Positions 57,428-64,000 of a stretch of 64,000 bases of DNA are shown here, one piece after another. The position numbers were made by a program, and so were the translations under genes. Each line of letters begins with the position of its first letter. Within the stretch, counting starts at the first letter, position 1. The DNA lies in assembly GCA_016716405.1 (NCBI GenBank), contig JADJWK010000001.1, forward strand, positions 1,302,001 through 1,366,000, read 5' to 3'. Below the pieces are notes generated by a model. That model worked only from the letters and a program-made list of their open reading frames with translations. It made no database searches and was not told the DNA's origin. This DNA is from Candidatus Melainabacteria bacterium (GTDB lineage Bacteria > Cyanobacteriota > Vampirovibrionia > Obscuribacterales > Obscuribacteraceae).

Positions 57428-59167
57428 CTACAATTGTTGCCCGGGCCCCGGTCCCATGCCGCCCATTCCGGAGCTCGGCGGCGCTTGCTGGGGCTGAGAA
57501 CCGATGATGTCTCTGGCGAGAACGACACGGCGATTGGTGTCTTTGGCATAGTCTCTGGCTTTGACGGCGGCGGAGAGGAGTTTGTCCAGATCCACGCAAT
57601 CTTCCGGTACCGTGGCTACTCCGAATGCCATGGCCAGGCTGCGGGAGTCCATATCCGAGGACAGGGGTGCTTCTCTGAGTACGTCGGCGATCCTGTTGGC
57701 CAGTGCGCCGGCGGCGGCGGAGTTGGTGTTGGGGAGCATGATTGCGAAGTCGAAGGTCTTGAAGTGACCGAGGACATCCACCTGCCTTTTGACCAGACCG
57801 ATCCTCTGCATGGCGCGTCTGACGGCCAGCATCTGGAGGGCTTCAACCCGCACCCCTTCGGCGTCCCGGCGGTATCCCAGAGAGAAGATCACCAGGGAGA
57901 ACGGAACGTTGAAGTATTCGTATCGCAGGTACTCCTGATCGAGAAAATAGATGAAGGCATGGTAACTGAGGATACCGGTCTCGGCCCGGGTCAGGGATTT
58001 GACTACCGACTGGAATTCGTTGTCGTTGATCCCGAGGGCTTTGAGCCTGGCGAGCCTGTCCTGGGTCGGCGCCTGATCCGTGACCTGCACCAGACCGCAG
58101 CTCACCAGGTTGAAGAGGATGGGCACATACTCTGTCTTGGTCATGGGCCGTTTGCGCAGGAGGTCGAAAAGGGTATTGCGGTTGTCGATGAGCTCATAGA
58201 AATCGAGCTGGGGCTCCAGGGGGATCGGGGCACCTTTCTCCACCCGCTTGGCGAACTCCTCTTCGGAGATCATGGCATTTTTCTTGACCAGGCACGATTC
58301 TTGCTTGAGACCGGCTGAGTCCAGATACTTGGACTGATCAAGAAGGGCCACCCCTTCCATGAGGACCGAGTCGAGTCTTTTGTTGATTGTGCGATCGCTG
58401 GTCTTCTCGTCGGGCCAGAATCGGAATTCGCCCTGAAGCCAGGTGATCAGCTCGGTGAGGGCACTGTCTCCGGATGACTCTTTGATCTTGCAGTGCAGGG
58501 GGATGCCTTCCTGGAAAAAGACTTCGCATTGCTCGGTCTTGGTTTTGACATCCAGGCGGCCGGTCATCTTGGCCAGGTTGATGGACTGCAGGAGGTTGGG
58601 GACCTGGAGCTTGTTGAGGTCTCCTTCGAGAGTCGCCTTGGCTCCGGGTCTGGGCGGCTCGAAAATGATGGCGGCCGCTTCGCTGGTGGTACCGGTGCCG
58701 GGGATCTGTGTGGGCTGGATGCCCGAAGCCGTGGCGACGGGATTGTAAGCGCCGGTGCTGCCCCCCAGAGGCTCGGCGGCACTGCCGTAGATGGCGCTGC
58801 TCGGGATCACGTCCTGGAGCTGATCGGCACCGGCGGCGCTGGCCACCAGGTTGCACATCAAGGAGAGATCGCGGCTCGGGTGTTTCCAGACGATCTTCGG
58901 GGGACCGCCCGTATACTGGGTCAGTGCCCACTCCGGGTCCATGATCTGCTCGGGATCGTTGTCTCTCGATTCGAAGCGAACCGAGAGCACGAAGTCCGAC
59001 TTGCGATCCGAGCTCGAGAAGGGCAACTCGACGACTCTGCCGCACATCTTCTGGGCTTCCTGCATCAAGAACTGAACGTCGCCGTAGGCGGGAAGACCCG
59101 ATTGCTTGGGCAGACGAACGCTGCGCTGCTGAGGGTGCTGTTGTTGTTTTCCGGGCGGCTGAAACAT
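57428..59167 (-). CDS. DUF4388 plus degenerate GGDEF protein
   Basis: A 579-residue cytoplasmic protein. A low-complexity start and a middle stretch lead to a DUF4388 (PatA-type N-terminal) domain (about 178-290: ATLEGDLNKLQVPNLLQSIN, KMTGRLDVKTKTEQCEVFFQ, GIPLHCK). A helical region follows, then a GGDEF-like fold (about 420-560) in which the active loop reads FDFAIMLPNTNS instead of GGDEF. DUF4388 domains are found in signalling proteins of predatory and cyanobacterial-type bacteria. With the active motif lost, the last domain should not make c-di-GMP but may bind nucleotide or protein. The tail is Pro/Gly/Met-rich. Confidence 0.82.
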   Translation of the reverse strand: MFQPPGKQQQHPQQRSVRLPKQSGLPAYGDVQFLMQEAQKMCGRVVELPFSSSDRKSDFVLSVRFESRDNDPEQIMDPEWALTQYTGGPPKIVWKHPSRDLSLMCNLVASAAGADQLQDVIPSSAIYGSAAEPLGGSTGAYNPVATASGIQPTQIPGTGTTSEAAAIIFEPPRPGAKATLEGDLNKLQVPNLLQSINLAKMTGRLDVKTKTEQCEVFFQEGIPLHCKIKESSGDSALTELITWLQGEFRFWPDEKTSDRTINKRLDSVLMEGVALLDQSKYLDSAGLKQESCLVKKNAMISEEEFAKRVEKGAPIPLEPQLDFYELIDNRNTLFDLLRKRPMTKTEYVPILFNLVSCGLVQVTDQAPTQDRLARLKALGINDNEFQSVVKSLTRAETGILSYHAFIYFLDQEYLRYEYFNVPFSLVIFSLGYRRDAEGVRVEALQMLAVRRAMQRIGLVKRQVDVLGHFKTFDFAIMLPNTNSAAAGALANRIADVLREAPLSSDMDSRSLAMAFGVATVPEDCVDLDKLLSAAVKARDYAKDTNRRVVLARDIIGSQPQQAPPSSGMGGMGPGPGQQL

Positions 59168-59259
59168 CTATTCTGACATCGCGGGTAAGGGGGGGCAGAA
59201 CCCGGAGGGTCCTTGTATATCAACTTACCCCTTTTGCAGCCTCTTTTACCTCTTGAATT

Positions 59260-60570
<1,311 letters not shown>

Positions 60571-60830
60571 ATCTGGCCTCCTCCGTCTAACGGAATTGAA
60601 ATGACTAATGGCCAACATATGTTACGGCAAAGGACTCCCCGCGGGGGCTATACAAGGCATACAGTCCCCTTTAAAATTTTTTCAATGGATGTCTTTCTCA
60701 CAATCGCGCATTTTGCCGGGGTTTGTTGTAAGCGATCCGGAAGGCGGACCAACCCGTTTCTGGTACTGAATGTAGTATCGCTTGAAATCGGCGGGAGTGT
60801 CGGCGCGTAAAACCGTCCGCGAAAATTAGT

Positions 60831-61916
60831 ATGATTACGAGGATGAAACTGTCCCCTCAGACCATCCTCAATGTTCTTCTGATCTTCGTGCCTCTGCCTA
60901 TTCTGGGCAAGCTGCTGGGTTGGCCTTCTCTTGTCATCTTTCTGTCAGCATGCCTGGGCATCGTGCCCCTGGCAGGGCTCATGGGCAAAGCCACCGAGAC
61001 CCTTGCCGATCGCGCTGGAGCCGGTCTGGGCGGTTTTCTCAATGCCACCTTCGGCAATGCTTGCGAGCTCCTGATCGCTCTATCGGCTTTGCGTGCCGGG
61101 CTCACCGATGTGGTCAAGGCCTCGATCACCGGCTCGATAATAGGCAATATCCTGCTCGTCCTCGGTTTCGCCATGCTCGCCGGCGGTTTCAAGTACAAGA
61201 CCCAGTACTTCAATCGCACTGCCGCCACCACATCCGCCACCCTGCTCGCCCTGGCGGCAGTCTGTCTGGTGGTGCCTACCGTCTTTCACTTTTCGGGACC
61301 GGATGTCAGTCACGATCACGAGGACGACCTGGCACTTGCCATCTCCATCGTGCAGCTCCTGGTTTATATGGCCAGTCTCTACTTCAGCTTGAAGACCCAT
61401 AAGAATTTCTATGTCCGGGAGATGGACGACGAGGTTGCCGAAGGGCTGGGCACCGAGGGCTGGGGTCTGAAGATCAGCATCGCCGTGCTGGCCACCGCCA
61501 CCGTCCTGGTGGCCGTCCTCTCGGAATGCCTGGTGGGAGAGGTGGAGCATGTCGCCCACACTTTCGGGATGAGCCAGATCTTCATCGGAGTCATTCTCGT
61601 GGCCATTGTCGGCAACGCCGCGGAGCACTCCACTGCTGTGCTCATGGCCATGAAGAACAAGATGGATCTCTCGATCAATATCGCGCTCGGGTCGTCGAGC
61701 CAGATCGCCATGTTCGTGGCGCCGGTCATCGTGATTACGAGCTTTTTCCTGGGCAAGCCGATGGATCTGGTTTTCTCCGAATTCGAAGTCATGTCGGTGG
61801 TGGTATCGGTGATCATCCTGCCTTTCGTGGCCACCGATGGGGAATGCAACTGGCTGGAAGGGGTCCAGCTCCTTGCCGTGTACGTTGTTCTGGGTCTGAC
61901 CTTCTTCTTGATCTAG
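60831..61916 (+). CDS. Ca2+/H+ antiporter (CAX family)
   Basis: A 361-residue inner-membrane cation exchanger with about eleven helices. Two inverted-repeat signature regions are seen: GGFLNATFGNACELLIALSA in the first half and IVGNAAEHSTAVLMAMKNK in the second, with conserved Glu in each. An acidic/His loop (SHDHEDDLALAI) joins the halves. It exports Ca2+ using the proton gradient. MutM follows by 9 nt, so the two form one transcript. The start is ATG 60831 or 60843; neither has a good ribosome site. Confidence 0.94.
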   Translation: MITRMKLSPQTILNVLLIFVPLPILGKLLGWPSLVIFLSACLGIVPLAGLMGKATETLADRAGAGLGGFLNATFGNACELLIALSALRAGLTDVVKASITGSIIGNILLVLGFAMLAGGFKYKTQYFNRTAATTSATLLALAAVCLVVPTVFHFSGPDVSHDHEDDLALAISIVQLLVYMASLYFSLKTHKNFYVREMDDEVAEGLGTEGWGLKISIAVLATATVLVAVLSECLVGEVEHVAHTFGMSQIFIGVILVAIVGNAAEHSTAVLMAMKNKMDLSINIALGSSSQIAMFVAPVIVITSFFLGKPMDLVFSEFEVMSVVVSVIILPFVATDGECNWLEGVQLLAVYVVLGLTFFLI

Positions 61917-61925
61917 GAGCTTGCG

Positions 61926-62783
61926 ATGCCTGAATTGCCCGAGGTCGAGACTGTCGCGAGGGGGCTGGCAGCCAATATCACCGGTGATACCATCGAGTCC
62001 TCCCGGGTGCTCCGGCGCGAGTCCATTGCTCATCCGGGTGTCAGGGCTTTCGGGCGGGCGATCGCCGGTCGACGGGTCCTGGGCGCCGGCCGGCGCGGCA
62101 AGTACGTGCTTGTCGCGCTTTCCGGCGGCGCCACTCTGGTGGTGCACCTGCGCATGTCCGGGCGTCTGCTAATCAAGGAGCAGGGAGCGGCTCCGGATCG
62201 TTTCGCCCGGGTCTGTTTCGGGCTGGGAAGCGGCCGCGAGCTTCATTTCGAGGATATGCGGGTTTTCGGCAGGCTCTGGCTGGTGGCGCCGGACGAAGAC
62301 CTGGAGTCCGTGGTCGGAGGGCTCGCCGGTCTCGGGGTGGAGCCGCTGGAGGGTCTCGTCCCGGAATATCTCGAGACCGCTTTCGCCGGCAAGAGCCAGC
62401 CGGTCAAGAGCGCCCTGCTCGATCAGCGGATCGTGGCGGGGATCGGCAATATCTACGCCGATGAGTCGCTCTTCCTGGCAGGCATCAATCCGGTGCGGCG
62501 GGCAGGCGGGTTGAGCAAGTCCGAGATCGCCCGGCTCTGTGCCACTATATGCGATGTGCTCCGCACTGCCATAGAGCGCGGCGGCTCGAGCATGAGAGAT
62601 TACCAGAGTGCCCTGGGAGTGAACGGCAATTATCTCCACGAGGCATGGGTCTACGGGCGCAAGGGCGAGCCGTGCCGGGAGTGCCGTGCCACCATCGAGC
62701 AGGTCCGGCTGGCGGGACGCTCAACCCATTTCTGCCCGAGCTGCCAGAAGCGAAAGGCGGGCAAGAAGCCGTCCCGATTGTAA
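61926..62783 (+). CDS. mutM: Formamidopyrimidine-DNA glycosylase
   Basis: A 285-residue Fpg/MutM base-excision repair enzyme that removes 8-oxoguanine and formamidopyrimidines and cuts at the abasic site. The N-terminal PELPEVETVARGL supplies the catalytic Pro (after Met removal) and Glu. RRGKYVLV, helix-two-turn-helix residues around QRIVAGIGNIYADE, and the C-terminal zinc finger CRECRATIEQVRLAGRSTHF, then CPSC, are all present. Full length. It lies 9 nt downstream of the CAX gene. A basic tail (KRKAGKKPSRL) ends it. Confidence 0.97.
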   Translation: MPELPEVETVARGLAANITGDTIESSRVLRRESIAHPGVRAFGRAIAGRRVLGAGRRGKYVLVALSGGATLVVHLRMSGRLLIKEQGAAPDRFARVCFGLGSGRELHFEDMRVFGRLWLVAPDEDLESVVGGLAGLGVEPLEGLVPEYLETAFAGKSQPVKSALLDQRIVAGIGNIYADESLFLAGINPVRRAGGLSKSEIARLCATICDVLRTAIERGGSSMRDYQSALGVNGNYLHEAWVYGRKGEPCRECRATIEQVRLAGRSTHFCPSCQKRKAGKKPSRL

Positions 62784-62885
62784 CGAGGCGGCAAGAATTA
62801 ATCACTTCGATTGAACTTTTTTTCGCCGCCGGTCGTTTTCGAGCCAGGTTCTATTTGAGATCGCGACGACGATCGGGAGCGCATT

Positions 62886-63113
62886 ATGAGCAATGACGGT
62901 ATTTTCGAGAAGATAAGAGAGCGTGGCAGGACTCAGCGGGCCTACTGGTTCGATACCAGTTATCCTCCAGGTTATGTCGAGCGTTATGTATCCGGCAAGA
63001 AGTCCTCGGACAGCTGGTTTCGCCTGCAGGCATTTCTCGCGTCCACTGATATCGAGAAGATCAAGGCCCTCGATCCGACTTATGAAGAGCCGGTTAACAG
63101 CGAAAATCCTTAA
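62886..63113 (+). CDS. Small protein of unknown function
   Basis: A 75-residue hydrophilic protein, with segments RERGRTQRAYWFDTSYPPGY and SDSWFRLQAFLASTDIEKIK. Aromatic residues and a helical end suggest a folded small domain; no family is recognised. A GGGAG-like site precedes ATG 62886. It is 102 nt downstream of mutM with a T7 run between (62817-62823), so it may be a separate unit. Confidence 0.6.
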   Translation: MSNDGIFEKIRERGRTQRAYWFDTSYPPGYVERYVSGKKSSDSWFRLQAFLASTDIEKIKALDPTYEEPVNSENP

Positions 63114-63366
63114 ACTTTGCGATCCTTCGTTCACAATCCCTTGCCATGGCGCTCGACTGCGCCTAATGTGTTGCTAGCTAGTAGGTACGTGTTATGCCAG
63201 CTACAAGACTTCCCCAAAAATGCAAGAGCCAGCGGATCTAGAGCTGTAACGGATCCCGGTCTCATCCCCAGTATTTCTTCCCCTCTCCCCCAGCCCCTGC
63301 CACCGTCGGTGAGGCTGCCGGGTCTCGGCTCTTTCATTGTTTATCGAAATTCTCAAAGGTGACACC

Positions 63367-64000
63367 ATGCAAACCATCACTAACCCAAGCAGTCGAACCG
63401 TCGCTACCAGGCTCGTTATCACCGATGTCGACGGCACTCTCAGTTCGTTCATCGATTATTTCGTCCCGGCGATCAGGGACTATCTCAGGGACCTCAGCAA
63501 GCGAGTCAATCAGAGCGTCGAGGAGCTGGCCGCGGACATCGGTCATGTGATCGAGCGCCGGGGCACCCACGAATACCCCTGGCTCCTGGAAGAGACCAGT
63601 TTCGCCTGGAAGCACTATGCCGACGACCCCGACACTTTCGTGGCGGAGTTCGTCGAGCCCTTCTGGGAAGCTCTCGATCGCAATCGGGCCCGTTATCTCA
63701 GACCCTTCCCCAATGTCCTCGAAACTCTCAGCGAGCTCAAGGAGCGAGGAGTCCGGATCATCGCCCTCAGCGATGCGCCGGAGTATATGGCCAGGACCCG
63801 CAACAAGCAGATCTTCGACGGACTGCTCGACGCCGTCTATGCCCTCGAGACTGTGGAGCCGCTCAAAGACGACGTCTACAGGCCGATCACCCTGGACTAC
63901 GGGCGCCGGCGGGTCAAGCAGATGCGCGAGTCCGCCCGCACAGCCACGGCTTTCCATATTCTTCCTCAGTCCTACGAGAAGCCATGCCCCAGCGGTCTCG
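63367..64000 (+). CDS. HAD-superfamily hydrolase, cut by the window edge
   Basis: The frame is open from ATG 63367 (AAGGTG 6 nt upstream) to the window end, 211 codons. HAD motif I is VITDVDGTLSS, with the nucleophile Asp and the acid Asp. Motif II is RIIALSDAPEYMA, and motif III is likely the Lys in ETVEPLKDDVYR. The cap is helical (LRDLSKRVNQSVEELAADIG). It is probably a phosphatase or phosphonatase-like enzyme; the substrate cannot be read. The antisense frame here (63334-63957) is a shadow. Confidence 0.85.
   Translation, partial: MQTITNPSSRTVATRLVITDVDGTLSSFIDYFVPAIRDYLRDLSKRVNQSVEELAADIGHVIERRGTHEYPWLLEETSFAWKHYADDPDTFVAEFVEPFWEALDRNRARYLRPFPNVLETLSELKERGVRIIALSDAPEYMARTRNKQIFDGLLDAVYALETVEPLKDDVYRPITLDYGRRRVKQMRESARTATAFHILPQSYEKPCPSGL

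Overview
The window is 64 kb of GC-rich, gene-dense bacterial chromosome. I see no phage or conjugation genes, no intact insertion sequence, no CRISPR array, and no rRNA or tRNA gene. The mix is Hanks-type Ser/Thr kinases with membrane or leucine-rich-repeat parts, kinesin-light-chain-like TPR proteins, GGDEF, EAL and DUF4388 proteins, tandem MshEN-type domains, many Sec-exported proteins of unknown function, an MGDG-synthase-like glycosyltransferase and a delta-9 type desaturase. This suggests a large-genome environmental bacterium. The non-photosynthetic cyanobacterial relatives (Vampirovibrionia/Melainabacteria, order Obscuribacterales) fit best in my judgement. That is an inference from gene style only; no marker gene in the window proves it.

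Layout. 1-2.7 kb: redox-type regulation (HxlR regulator, DoxX membrane protein, divergent rhodanese) and a fatty-acid desaturase. 2.7-9.5 kb: a TPR protein, an exported protein, a DUF255 thioredoxin-domain protein, a glycolipid-type glycosyltransferase, a tandem CDGSH Fe-S protein overlapping a DUF547 protein, and a PrxQ-type peroxiredoxin. 9.5-17.4 kb: a collapsed SDR pseudogene, a PDZ-CAP protein, a half-size EamA transporter, an exported beta-propeller, an anthrax-lethal-factor-like zincin, a membrane transglutaminase and a membrane kinase. 17.4-28.7 kb: an overlapping ABC transporter/thioredoxin-like operon, an alkylsulfatase, a NhaD/ArsB-type permease, an NCS1 permease and envelope proteins. 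28.8-41 kb: a VWA lipoprotein, a frameshifted OmpR-type regulator, a 1288-residue protein of unknown function, a PAS-GGDEF-EAL protein with a frameshifted end, and a kinase-TM-LRR receptor. 41-52.7 kb: a thioredoxin-fold protein interrupted by an in-frame UGA, unknown proteins, an aldo/keto reductase, a Gly-rich exported protein, an operon of TPR-zinc ribbon plus two tandem TM-PH-like-kinases, and a broken GGDEF gene. 52.9-64 kb: a 926-residue MshEN/(PE)n/TPR scaffold, a macrodomain protein, a DUF4388-GGDEF protein, glutamate dehydrogenase with a frameshifted end, a Ca2+/H+ exchanger, MutM and a partial HAD hydrolase.

Themes. Signalling dominates: four kinases, three GGDEF-type proteins and a multi-MshEN scaffold lie within about 44 kb, so protein phosphorylation and c-di-GMP signalling could be linked here. 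At least three otherwise well-conserved genes (OmpR regulator, GGDEF-EAL, gdhA) are each broken by exactly one base. Together with a fourth damaged GGDEF gene and the in-frame UGA, this means either residual consensus errors or real recent gene decay. That should be settled before any functional reading of those genes.
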